In this document: in pieces, positions 1-8,607 of the stretch
Layout: the number at the start of each line of letters is the position of its first letter
Position numbering within the stretch: position 1 is the first letter of the stretch
Assembly: GCA_046759385.1 (NCBI GenBank)
Contig: JBHICC010000006.1
Location: 11,729-75,728, forward strand
Reading direction: 5' to 3'
DNA: 64,000 bases
Origin: JBHICC01 sp046759385
GTDB lineage: Bacteria > Pseudomonadota > Gammaproteobacteria > Acidiferrobacterales > SPGG2
Program-made: the position numbers and the translations under genes
Notes under the pieces: generated by a model
Database searches by the model: none
What the model saw: only the letters and a program-made list of their open reading frames with translations
Told to the model about the DNA's origin: nothing

Positions 1-431
1 ATCGAGAAATCCGAAGTTCGGGTCCCTCTTACACTGTTTGTACGCTCGGTGGTCTACGCGCCGAGCTTGGTTCGCAATCATTGTGCCTATTAATAGGAAT
101 GGACGCATTCGTGGAGATCGAGTCTTGGTTTGAATGGAAACAGCTTTTCGAGTTCGCACACCTCGTGGTAATGGAACGTCCCGGGTCACCGAAGCTGGAG
201 TCGGTATCGGATCTTCCCGAGTGGGCACGTAGGCGCGTTTGCGATAACGAAGCAGCGTTAATGCGCGAGAGCGCTGGCAAAATCGTGTTTCAAGCTGTCG
301 ATCCCCAACCCATTTCAGCGACCGCGATTCGTCGAATGATCAGCAAGGGCCATTGCCCACAGGGGTTAATTCCTGATTCTGTGTGGAGCTACATTCGCAC
401 CAATCACCTTTACGGCTACCGCGAGGAATGA
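1..431 (+). CDS. nadD: Nicotinate-nucleotide adenylyltransferase, C-terminal part
   Basis: The gene enters from the left edge, and its reading frame is open from base 3. NadD joins nicotinate mononucleotide to AMP in cytosolic NAD synthesis. The visible part has the family motif SGPSYTV followed by a T-L/L-R-A-E-L-G stretch, then LLIGMDAF, and near the end the signature SATAIRRMI, which matches the family's nucleotide-binding ISSTxIR motif. The C-terminus (IPDSVWSYIRTNHLY) is typical. The stop TGA overlaps the next start as ATGA, so rsfS is probably translationally coupled. The N-terminal nucleotide-binding GxFDPxHxGH motif lies outside the window. Confidence 0.93.
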   Translation, partial: REIRSSGPSYTVCTLGGLRAELGSQSLCLLIGMDAFVEIESWFEWKQLFEFAHLVVMERPGSPKLESVSDLPEWARRRVCDNEAALMRESAGKIVFQAVDPQPISATAIRRMISKGHCPQGLIPDSVWSYIRTNHLYGYREE

Positions 432-778
432 TGCGATCAGATAGACTTGTCGATCTAGCTCAGGACGTAGTGATTGATGCCAAAGGCGAAGATGTTCGTA
501 TCCTCGATGTTCGAAAAATTACGGACATCACCGATTATATGGTGGTTGTCACAGGTACCAGCAACCGCCACGTAATTTCTATAGCGGATAAAGTGACCGA
601 GAAGATGATCGAGCGCAAATGCAAACCGATTGGCGTAGAAGGACTGAAAATAGGCGATTGGGTGCTGGTGGATTTCGGTGACGTTGTGATCCACGTTATG
701 CGTTCGCAAGTGCGAGAATTCTACAGCCTTGAGAAACTCTGGAGTGGTGGAGAGAGCTCTGGTGCGGCGGAGGTTTAG
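428..778 (+). CDS. rsfS: Ribosomal silencing factor RsfS
   Basis: A 116-residue protein of the RsfS/Iojap family. The family binds ribosomal protein uL14 and blocks joining of the 30S and 50S subunits in starvation. The core is easy to see: DVRKITDITDYMVVVTGTSNRH, then KPIGVEGLKIGDWVLVDFGDVVIHVM and REFYSLEKLW. I place the start at the ATG overlapping the nadD stop (ATGA), because the frame upstream lies inside nadD. nadD-rsfS-rlmH is a classic gene order in proteobacteria. Confidence 0.95.
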   Translation: MMRSDRLVDLAQDVVIDAKGEDVRILDVRKITDITDYMVVVTGTSNRHVISIADKVTEKMIERKCKPIGVEGLKIGDWVLVDFGDVVIHVMRSQVREFYSLEKLWSGGESSGAAEV

Positions 779-859
779 AGCGGACTGCACATACACCTTT
801 TTTGCGAAACGCATAGCGCGACGACCTTTACTGCACCCTAGCGTTGAACGAGCCGCCTG

Positions 860-1330
860 ATGCAGATTCATATTGTTGCAGTGGGTGGTCGTGTGCCGGC
901 CTGGGCCAATTCGGGGTTCGACGAGTACGCGAAGCGCATGCCTGGGCATTGCCGGGTGCGGCTGCACGAAGTGCCGGCAGGTAGGCGCACCAAAGGTAGC
1001 GCTATTGCGCGGTTGATCGATCAAGAATGTAAACGGCTCATTGCGCTGACGCCTAAAGGCTGCCAGACCATAGCCTTGGAGCGTACTGGGCAGCGGATCG
1101 ATACAGAACTACTAGCGGTGGCGTTACGTTCTTGGTTGAACGACGGACAAGACATCGCGTTTTGGATCGGCGGGCCGGAGGGTTTGGCCCCGGACTGTAT
1201 TGAGCACGCTGACAAAGTATGGTCCTTGTCGGCGTTAACATTTGCCCATCCTTTGGTTCGGGTGCTGGTGGCGGAACAGCTTTATCGCGCCTGGAGTATT
1301 GTTCACGGGCATCCGTACCACCGCGGGTAA
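860..1330 (+). CDS. rlmH: 23S rRNA (pseudouridine1915-N3)-methyltransferase RlmH
   Basis: A 156-residue SPOUT-class methyltransferase, the usual family length. It methylates pseudouridine 1915 in helix 69 of 23S rRNA in assembled 70S ribosomes, using S-adenosylmethionine. The SAM-binding trefoil-knot motifs are present: FWIGGPEGLAPD near residue 102 and LSALTFAHPLVRVLVAEQLYRAW leading to HPYHRG at the C-terminus. It follows rsfS by 81 bases, in which I see no gene. Confidence 0.95.
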   Translation: MQIHIVAVGGRVPAWANSGFDEYAKRMPGHCRVRLHEVPAGRRTKGSAIARLIDQECKRLIALTPKGCQTIALERTGQRIDTELLAVALRSWLNDGQDIAFWIGGPEGLAPDCIEHADKVWSLSALTFAHPLVRVLVAEQLYRAWSIVHGHPYHRG

Positions 1331-1407
1331 CCATGTATAGGTCTACGACAGGTACTGGCTATGCTTAACTAATAGGTTACCGGATCAATTGTACGGGTAT
1401 TCCCTTC

Positions 1408-1992
1408 GTGTCACAGCTTTACCTTGCCTCAGGATCGCCACGGCGCGCTGAGCTATTACGCCAGCTGGGTATTGACTTCGAAGTTGTCGTGCCGGATGTT
1501 CAGGAGCTGCCGCGCAGCGGCGAATCACCCGAGCACTATGTGCGAAGGATGGCTGCCACAAAGGCCCAACGAGTTTGGCGGACTATCCACCAAGAAGGGA
1601 GTCCCGTGTACCCCGTGCTTGGCGCCGACACATGTGTGGTACTTGATGAGGAAATCCTAAGTAAACCGCGCGATCAAAGCGAGAGCGCTGGAATGCTACG
1701 CCGTCTGTCGGGCCGCGAGCATGTCGTTCTTACTGCAGTAACGGTCGTTGATACGGCGACGACGCGCTCAGCGCTCAGCACAAGTCGCGTTGCATTTCGA
1801 TCACTAACGGAACGGGAAATTGGTCGTTACTGGCGAACTGGTGAGCCTGCTGACAAGGCGGGTGCGTATGCACTGCAGGGCTTGGGAGCCGCGTTTGTGA
1901 AAAAAATCGATGGCAGCTACTCCGGCGTAGTGGGGCTACCTCTGCATGAAGTGGCTCAGTTACTTAACGAGATCGGGATGGAAGTTTTGTGA
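1408..1992 (+). CDS. Maf family nucleotide pyrophosphatase
   Basis: A 194-residue Maf/YhdE-type protein. The family hydrolyses non-canonical or excess nucleoside triphosphates (dTTP/UTP or m7GTP, depending on the subgroup) to monophosphates. The N-terminal signature LASGSPRRAELL and the internal LGADTCVVLD and GAYALQGLGAAFVKKIDGSYSGVVGLPL are family hallmarks. The pairing with rng immediately downstream is the same as E. coli yhdE-rng, which favours the dTTP/UTP pyrophosphatase subgroup. The start is GTG. Its TGA stop overlaps the GTG start of rng (GTGA), implying coupled translation. Confidence 0.92.
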   Translation: MSQLYLASGSPRRAELLRQLGIDFEVVVPDVQELPRSGESPEHYVRRMAATKAQRVWRTIHQEGSPVYPVLGADTCVVLDEEILSKPRDQSESAGMLRRLSGREHVVLTAVTVVDTATTRSALSTSRVAFRSLTEREIGRYWRTGEPADKAGAYALQGLGAAFVKKIDGSYSGVVGLPLHEVAQLLNEIGMEVL

Positions 1993-3452
1993 GCGAGGAG
2001 ATCCTCATAAACGTAACACCGCAGGAAACCCGTGTCGCGGTGGTGGAAAACGGCGTGCTCCAGGAACTGCATATTGAACGCACGCGCACGCGCGGGCTCG
2101 TCGGAAACATCTATAAGGGCAAGGTCGCACGCACTCTGCCGGGGATGCAAGCGGCCTTTATCGATATCGGCCTCGATCGGACAGCATTTTTGCATGCAGC
2201 GGATTGTAGACTCGTCATCGACGACCTAAACAAAGTCGAGGAACATACTCCGATAAATGAGCTGCTGCACGAGGGCCAGGAAGTGATCGCTCAGGTGTCC
2301 AAGGATCCGCTCGGAAACAAGGGCGCGCGACTGACAATGAACCTGACTTTGCCGGCTCGCTACCTGGTCTACATGCCGTTCAGCAACCATATCGGTATAT
2401 CACAGAAGATTGAAGATGAATCTGAGCGTGAGCGTCTGCGAGAGCTTATCAGAGAAGCGACGGACAATGGCGCGGATGGAGGTTACATACTGCGTACTGT
2501 GGCAGAGACTGCAAATGAAGACGATCTGCAGACCGATATTCGGTATTTGCGACGAGCCTGGTCGGTTGTGCAGGCGCGGCTCAAGTCGTCGCCACGTAGC
2601 TCGCTCATCCATGCTGACTTACCGCTTGCGTTGCGGGCAATGCGCGACCTGGTTCGTGATAACGTGGAAAAGATCCGCATCGACTCACGCGAAACGTTCC
2701 AGCGAGCGAACGAGTTTGCGTGCGAGTGTATACCCGAGGTGAAAGATCGCATCGAGTACTACCCAGGAGAACGACCGATCTTTGACCTCTATTCAGTGGA
2801 AGACGAGATCCAGAAAGCGCTCGACCGCAAGGTACTGCTCAAATCAGGCGGGTACCTAATCATCGATCAGACCGAGGCTATGACCACGATTGATGTCAAT
2901 ACGGGCGCCTACGTTGGGCGTCGCACACTTGAGGAGACGTTGTTCAAGACAAACCTGGAAGCGGCGCAAGGGATGGCGAGGCAGCTGCGGCTGCGAAACA
3001 TCGGGGGCATCATAATCGTTGACTTTATTGACATGGCAGACTTCGAGCACCGCCGCCAGGTCGTACGTGCGCTTGAAAAGGCGTTGGCGCGCGACCGCGC
3101 TAAGGTCTACATCGCAGAAATGTCTGCGCTAGGGCTGGTGGAAATCACACGCAAGCGGACTCGTGAAAGCCTCGAACGGTTGCTGTCCGAACCGTGCACG
3201 GTCTGTAATGGCCGCGGCACACTCAAAACTCCGCAGACGATCTGTTACGAAGTGTTTCGGGAGATTCTACGAGAAGCGCGCCAGTTCGAGGCAAACCAAT
3301 ATTTGGTCCTTGCCTCGCAGGTTGTCATTGACATGTTGTTGGATGAGGAGGCAGACAGTCTCGCCAACCTACAAGAGTTCATTGGAAAGCCTGTTCAACT
3401 TCAAGTGGAACCGCTTTACTACCAAGAGCAGTACGATATCGTTTTGACGTAA
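1989..3452 (+). CDS. rng: Ribonuclease G
   Basis: A 487-residue endoribonuclease of the RNase E/G family, which matures the 5' end of 16S rRNA and decays some mRNAs. It has the S1 domain near residues 35-125 (GLVGNIYKGKVARTLPGMQAAF), the catalytic region with Mg-binding aspartates (TTIDVNTGAYVG; GGIIIVDFIDM), and the Zn-link cysteines CTVCNGRG. It lacks the long C-terminal degradosome scaffold, so it is RNase G rather than RNase E. The start is a GTG overlapping the maf stop. Confidence 0.95.
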   Translation: MSEEILINVTPQETRVAVVENGVLQELHIERTRTRGLVGNIYKGKVARTLPGMQAAFIDIGLDRTAFLHAADCRLVIDDLNKVEEHTPINELLHEGQEVIAQVSKDPLGNKGARLTMNLTLPARYLVYMPFSNHIGISQKIEDESERERLRELIREATDNGADGGYILRTVAETANEDDLQTDIRYLRRAWSVVQARLKSSPRSSLIHADLPLALRAMRDLVRDNVEKIRIDSRETFQRANEFACECIPEVKDRIEYYPGERPIFDLYSVEDEIQKALDRKVLLKSGGYLIIDQTEAMTTIDVNTGAYVGRRTLEETLFKTNLEAAQGMARQLRLRNIGGIIIVDFIDMADFEHRRQVVRALEKALARDRAKVYIAEMSALGLVEITRKRTRESLERLLSEPCTVCNGRGTLKTPQTICYEVFREILREARQFEANQYLVLASQVVIDMLLDEEADSLANLQEFIGKPVQLQVEPLYYQEQYDIVLT

Positions 3453-3507
3453 GGTGTAGGGAACATCTCCCACAACTAAGCTTTAAATAGGGGCCAACGC
3501 AAATCAT

Positions 3508-6500
3508 ATGCACCGCTTTCGCCGTTATGCGTTTCACATAGGCAGGTTTACCGTGCACGTTGGTCGCTGGACTTGGTATACAGCGGCTGCACTCCTGGCG
3601 GTGATGGCTGTCGTTTTTACCGTTGCCCGCATCGGGCTCCCCGCGCTTGCTGAGAAGAGAACTGAAATAGAAAACTTTATTAGCGCGCAGTCGAGCTATC
3701 CTGTCCGCATCGGCGATCTCGAAACCTACTGGCGCGGACTGCGGCCGGGACTGCGCATCAAAAAGCTTGAGATCTTTTCATCGTCGGATCTGACTCGGGC
3801 AGTTCAATTGGCTGAGGTGCGTGTCAGCCTGGCGCTGCTGCCACTCCTATGGGGAGAGCTGCAAATAAACAGCCTGGTTGTAGTCAATCCCAGCCTTGCG
3901 TTAGAACGACTTGCGGACGGCCGTCTACGCGTTACCGGCTTTGAGCCTCTAGCTATGCGTGAGCGGTCAGAGAACGGGAAGCTGCTTCCCTGGTTGCTTG
4001 ATCAAAAACAACTGATCATAGAAGACGGTGAGCTGCAATGGTTTGATCACCAGGCAGGGCGCCAAGGTTTCTATCTGTCGAAGATCAACGTCAATCTTCA
4101 CAACAAAGGCAACCACCACGAACTTGGGATCACTGCCGATTTCCCGCAGGAATTGTGCACCGATTGTTCGCTTGTCCTCGAGCTGAACGGTAATCCCGCG
4201 ACATCCAAAGTTTGGGATGGCAAGATCTTTCTCAAGGCTATCGGGATTGATCTAGCTAGGCTACCGGCGATCGTACGTGACGCATTGCCGAAACATGTTG
4301 CCGGTAAATTTGATCTGCAGCTATGGACAACCTGGCGCGACGGTAAGCTGCTAGCAGCTAACGGCGACGCTAGCGTATCTCGATTGGCGTTGCCGATTAA
4401 GTCGCTCGATGCTCCGCTTGCTGTACGCGAGGCGCGAGCGCGTCTGCAGTGGAAAAAACGGGGGGGCTTTTGGGAGCTTAATCTGGAGGATCTTTGGTTG
4501 GGGCTGAGCGGTCCGGCATGGTCCGCCGGCAATGTGCAATTGAAGCAAGACCCGAGGGGTCGGACGATAGAAGTCAGTCGTTTAGACATACAGGATGTTG
4601 CGACGTTTCTCACAGGGTTGGGCCTCAAGAATAAATATGTGCAGACGCTTAAGGTGGTTAACCCACGTGGCAAGTTGCACGGACTCAAACTCAGGATCGA
4701 TGGTGACGGTACCAAGCCCGATGATTTCAGTCTCCAGGCCAGAGTCGATGGCTTTGTGAGCGAGCCGTTTCGAAAAATTCCTGGTGTAACCGGGATAACA
4801 GGACAGTTGAGCGCGCGCGGACAGGCCGGCACTTTCTTGCTCGATAGTAAAAACCTGACACTATCGGCACCGCATGTCTTCAGGGTGCCACTCGATTTCG
4901 GCAAGGTAACAGCACATGTAGGCTGGGCGCTCAGTTCGAAGGAAGTACATGTAATAGGCGAAAACGTGCGCGTAAACGCAGAGGATGGGCAAGGCGAGGG
5001 TCAAGTCGAGCTGCGAGTGCCGTTGGATCGATCGAAAAAACCCTATATCAATCTGCGCGCCACTTTCAAGGACGGCAACGGTGCCCACGCAAGCCGCTAT
5101 TACCCGATCAACCTACTCACCGACAAAACCGTGGCTTGGCTTGATGACTCGCTTGTGTCCGGGTTTGTGACGAGTGGGCAAGTTATCTACGATGGCAACG
5201 TTGCGGATTTCCCCTTTCGCGATGGCAATGGCGAGTTCGAAGTGGTGGCCCATGTTCGTGATGGCGTATTTAGCTACTTGCCCGGTTGGGTTCCGGTGAC
5301 TGGGGCTGAGGCCGATGTACGCTTCAGAAACAACAAAATGCTTATCACCGGGCATCGCGGCAAGGTCGGAGACTTGGATGTTGAACAAGTGATTGTGAGC
5401 GCCGATGATCTGCGCAAGCACGGGGAATCGATCGTGAAGGTCACTGCTACAGGTAACGGCCCCGTGCCGGAAGCACTGAGCATTCTGCGCAACAATCCGA
5501 TCGCGCGAAATAAGAAAAGCTGGGCTTCATACTTCGGCCTCGGATTCGACGTTGATGGCCATGGTGTGCTTGATCTACGGTTAACCATACCGATTCGGCA
5601 TGCGAGCGCATTCTCACTCGATGGCGAGTATCTCGTAGAACGTGGAACCCTGTCGTTTCGCGTACCGCGCCTGAGGGCGGAAAACGTCCACGGTACAGTG
5701 CGCTTCAACAAAGACGGCCCAACCACAGGGACCTTGCGAGGCCGATTCCTCGGGGGCAATGCGGTTGTGGATCTAGAGGGCCAGGGGCTAGAGGGTATCC
5801 AGGACACGCATCTCTCTGGCCGCGGAACGTTCACGGCGACGGGCTTAGCACGGGCGCTTCAATGGCCGATCGATGACTACCTAAAGGGGTCGAGCGCATG
5901 GGCTGGGACCATGCTCCTGCGACCCGGTTTTGATCGCCTTGATGTCCAAGCGAATCTGCGCGGTATTGAGAGCACCTTACCTGCTCCGCTCTACAAACCA
6001 AAAGATGAGTCGGTACCCTTAACGCTGGTTTCGAAACGAAGCGCGCCCGATAAGCGCCGTCTCAGTATTGACGCCGGCGAGCGCATCGCTGCGCGCCTTA
6101 ACTTCACGCGGCAGGAGGAGGACTGGACGTTTGTGCGCGGAGTCGTTGGCGTGGGTGTAGGGAAGCTGAAGTGGCCGTTGGCACGGGGACTGCAAATCAA
6201 AGCACGAGGCAGGCATGCGGACGCTGACGCCTGGCTCCAAGTCTTGCGGGTTGGACGCGGTACCGGGATGCCGGCGTTTATCAAACGCTTTAGCGCTCAG
6301 TTCGATTCTGTGTTTCTGTTGAATCGTCAATGTGGAGCGTTGCGTCTCGATCTTGCCAGAAAGGGCTACGTTTGGAGCGGCGCGATGGGGGGCGACTCGC
6401 TTGAAGGACAAATACGGATCACAGAGCGCTTGGGTGGACCGCCCGACATCGAGCTGGATATGGCGCGGCTCGTCATTCGTGAAAAGAAGCCTGAGGCGGG

Positions 6501-7347
6501 GACGACCTTGAAAAATCCGCGCGATCTACCCGGGGTCATATTGAAGGCAAAGTCGTTAGCGTACAAAGATCGGAAACTCGGCGCACTTGACTTTGAAGCT
6601 ATTCCGCGCGATCTCGGCTGGCAGATAGTGCGTTTAGAGCTTACGCGTCCCGAAACACGGGTGTCGCTTAAGGGCGATTGGTTGGCGATCGGTGAGGAGC
6701 AAGTGACCGAGCTGGCGCTGCAGATCAACAGCACCAACTTCGGTGAGACATTACAGGCCTGGGGTGTTCCCGATCGGCTTGAGGGCAGTGAGTTGGAGGC
6801 AAAGTCGAGTCTATCGTGGCGAGGCTCGCCCTTGGATCCGGTAGTCGCTACGCTCGATGGCAATGTGGAACTCTTGGCGAAGAACGGACGCCTGCCTCAG
6901 ATCGAACGGGGGGCAGGCCGCCTACTGGGGGTGCTCGACTTCACATCATTTGGGAATTTGTCCCAGCAGTTTGAAAAAGGGCTGCCGTTCAACACCGCGA
7001 AGGGCAGCTTTGCCATCGAGAACGGTGACGCCTACACGCACAACTCCTACTTGAAAGGCTCGGCCGTGCACATTTCCTTCAACGGCCGTGTCGGAATCGC
7101 CGCCCGCGACTATGATATGGCTATGCGAGTGGTGCCAAAGTTTGGGACCAATATCGTGCTCTGGGGTGTGCTGCCGCAGGTGGGCATGGCGCTGTTGGCG
7201 TTAGAGAAACTGTTCGAAAAACCCGTTTCCAAAAGTACACGTATGACTTATGTGGTTACGGGGTCCTGGGATAACCCGACCATCAACCGCCTTGGTGAGA
7301 AAAGCCCCGCGCCCAAATTGGAGGAACTCCAAGACGGCGGAAATTGA
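3508..7347 (+). CDS. yhdP: AsmA-like envelope protein YhdP
   Basis: A 1279-residue protein with one N-terminal membrane helix (residues about 22-48, WYTAAALLAVMAVVFTVARI) followed by a very long periplasmic body rich in beta-strand repeats and a C-terminal AsmA-like region (GRVGIAARDYDMAMRVVPKFG). YhdP belongs with TamB and YdbH, the bridge-like proteins thought to carry phospholipids between inner and outer membranes. Its length and place after rng match E. coli and Pseudomonas. The stop TGA is overlapped by a TTG that may start the next gene. Confidence 0.92.
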   Translation: MHRFRRYAFHIGRFTVHVGRWTWYTAAALLAVMAVVFTVARIGLPALAEKRTEIENFISAQSSYPVRIGDLETYWRGLRPGLRIKKLEIFSSSDLTRAVQLAEVRVSLALLPLLWGELQINSLVVVNPSLALERLADGRLRVTGFEPLAMRERSENGKLLPWLLDQKQLIIEDGELQWFDHQAGRQGFYLSKINVNLHNKGNHHELGITADFPQELCTDCSLVLELNGNPATSKVWDGKIFLKAIGIDLARLPAIVRDALPKHVAGKFDLQLWTTWRDGKLLAANGDASVSRLALPIKSLDAPLAVREARARLQWKKRGGFWELNLEDLWLGLSGPAWSAGNVQLKQDPRGRTIEVSRLDIQDVATFLTGLGLKNKYVQTLKVVNPRGKLHGLKLRIDGDGTKPDDFSLQARVDGFVSEPFRKIPGVTGITGQLSARGQAGTFLLDSKNLTLSAPHVFRVPLDFGKVTAHVGWALSSKEVHVIGENVRVNAEDGQGEGQVELRVPLDRSKKPYINLRATFKDGNGAHASRYYPINLLTDKTVAWLDDSLVSGFVTSGQVIYDGNVADFPFRDGNGEFEVVAHVRDGVFSYLPGWVPVTGAEADVRFRNNKMLITGHRGKVGDLDVEQVIVSADDLRKHGESIVKVTATGNGPVPEALSILRNNPIARNKKSWASYFGLGFDVDGHGVLDLRLTIPIRHASAFSLDGEYLVERGTLSFRVPRLRAENVHGTVRFNKDGPTTGTLRGRFLGGNAVVDLEGQGLEGIQDTHLSGRGTFTATGLARALQWPIDDYLKGSSAWAGTMLLRPGFDRLDVQANLRGIESTLPAPLYKPKDESVPLTLVSKRSAPDKRRLSIDAGERIAARLNFTRQEEDWTFVRGVVGVGVGKLKWPLARGLQIKARGRHADADAWLQVLRVGRGTGMPAFIKRFSAQFDSVFLLNRQCGALRLDLARKGYVWSGAMGGDSLEGQIRITERLGGPPDIELDMARLVIREKKPEAGTTLKNPRDLPGVILKAKSLAYKDRKLGALDFEAIPRDLGWQIVRLELTRPETRVSLKGDWLAIGEEQVTELALQINSTNFGETLQAWGVPDRLEGSELEAKSSLSWRGSPLDPVVATLDGNVELLAKNGRLPQIERGAGRLLGVLDFTSFGNLSQQFEKGLPFNTAKGSFAIENGDAYTHNSYLKGSAVHISFNGRVGIAARDYDMAMRVVPKFGTNIVLWGVLPQVGMALLALEKLFEKPVSKSTRMTYVVTGSWDNPTINRLGEKSPAPKLEELQDGGN

Positions 7348-7718
7348 ACCGGATGAATGGGTTAATGCTCGATGGTATTCTAGCATCGATGCTTGTGCGA
7401 CCCCTGACATTGTGCGTCCTGCTGCTCTTGCCCGCACCGTTGTTGGCGGAGCGGGTCACCATTACTGCTGATCAGTGGGCGCGGCCGCGTAGCGGCGAAA
7501 CGATCGCTAGGCTTGGTTTGTTGCACAGAGTCGTTCAGGAGCTTGATGCGCAGCCAGATCGTCAAATCGTGATCCGCCATGCGAGAGGCGAAAATGGTAC
7601 CCTGTGGGCCGCGGAGCTGCGCTCTTGGCTCGTGTCGCTCGGGGTGTCGTCGAAGCGGATCAGCCTCGCGACTGGCCTTAAAGACAAAAGCGTCATCGTC
7701 GTGGAGACCACCCCTTAG
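7344..7718 (+). CDS. Small exported protein of unknown function
   Basis: About 120 residues. I do not recognise a named family. A signal peptide is clear (hydrophobic LTLCVLLLLPAPLLAE, likely cleavage after ALLAE-type residues). The mature part carries IVIRHARGENG, then AELRSWLVSLGVSSKRISL, a pattern reminiscent of the helix-strand core of OmpA-like peptidoglycan-binding domains, but too short for a complete one. The start is unsure: TTG 7344 overlaps the yhdP stop (TTGA) with GGCGGA just upstream, and ATG 7353, 7365 or 7389 are alternatives. It sits between yhdP and the nitrilase gene and is probably co-transcribed with them. Confidence 0.65.
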   Translation: MNRMNGLMLDGILASMLVRPLTLCVLLLLPAPLLAERVTITADQWARPRSGETIARLGLLHRVVQELDAQPDRQIVIRHARGENGTLWAAELRSWLVSLGVSSKRISLATGLKDKSVIVVETTP

Positions 7719-7728
7719 AGCTGTAACG

Positions 7729-8607
7729 ATGAGTAAGATTGTGGCAGTACAGATGACATCCAGTCCGGATGTCGCGGCCAATCTCGATGAGGCCGCAAAG
7801 CTAGTCGGCGATGCGGTCGCCGCTGGCGCCGACATGGTGGTGCTGCCTGAGAATTTCGCCGTCATGCCGATGAAAGACAGCGATCGCCTGGCGGCGAAAG
7901 AGAAGAATGGAAGCGGGCCTATACAGGATTTCCTCGCTGATCAAGCGCGTCGTCATCGCATCTGGCTTGTGGGCGGGACAATCCCGTTGGAGGCGGGTCA
8001 GGATGATAAGGTGCGGGCGACATGCCTGTTGTTCGATTCTTCTGGCGAGCGTGTCGCGCGCTACGACAAGGTCCACTTGTTTGACGTCAAGCTGGAGAAC
8101 GGTGAGGAATACCAGGAGTCCAGTACCATTGAGGCCGGTGCTGAAGTCGTCGTCGTTGACACGCCGCTTGGCAGGCTGGGATTGGCGGTTTGTTACGATC
8201 TGCGTTTTCCCGAGCTATTTCGGCAAATGTTGGATCAGGGTGCCGAGATATTTACGCTACCGTCGGCATTCACTGCGATAACCGGCAAGGCGCATTGGGA
8301 GATTTTGATACGCGCACGCGCGATAGAGAATCTGGCGTTCGTCGTCGCTCCCGGCCAGGGGGGCTGTCATGCCAACGGGCGTGAGACCCACGGTGACTCG
8401 ATGATTGTTAGTCCTTGGGGGGAGATTCTCGCTCGCCACTCCCAAGGGATCGGATTCATCCTAGCAGAGATTGACCGCGGCCGGCTGCAAACCTTGCGCG
8501 CCGGTCTACCCAGTATTGATCACCGGAGATTGGAACATGGCAGGGTTGTTGGAAAAGGCAAGGGCGTCCTTGCTAGAACCCGCGGGGATCGACGAAAACG
8601 AGCTTGA
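7729..8607 (+). CDS. Carbon-nitrogen hydrolase (nitrilase superfamily, Nit1-like)
   Basis: A 292-residue nitrilase-fold amidase, most like the Nit1/omega-amidase group that removes deaminated glutathione. The catalytic triad is visible: Glu in VVLPENFAV, Lys in KVHLFDV and Cys in AVCYDLRFPEL. The ATG start follows the previous gene by 10 bases. The family normally ends soon after a S-x-x-H-R-R-L motif (here SIDHRRL). This frame runs on for about 22 more residues that overlap the tldD start by 71 bases, so the native stop may have been lost. The gene's position between yhdP and tldD matches Pseudomonas. Confidence 0.92.
   Translation: MSKIVAVQMTSSPDVAANLDEAAKLVGDAVAAGADMVVLPENFAVMPMKDSDRLAAKEKNGSGPIQDFLADQARRHRIWLVGGTIPLEAGQDDKVRATCLLFDSSGERVARYDKVHLFDVKLENGEEYQESSTIEAGAEVVVVDTPLGRLGLAVCYDLRFPELFRQMLDQGAEIFTLPSAFTAITGKAHWEILIRARAIENLAFVVAPGQGGCHANGRETHGDSMIVSPWGEILARHSQGIGFILAEIDRGRLQTLRAGLPSIDHRRLEHGRVVGKGKGVLARTRGDRRKRA

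Noticed and set aside
4098..6863. Long minus-strand frames within yhdP (up to 268 codons)
   Set aside because: Composition is serine/arginine/proline-rich as in typical antisense shadows, with no start context; yhdP on the plus strand is complete.
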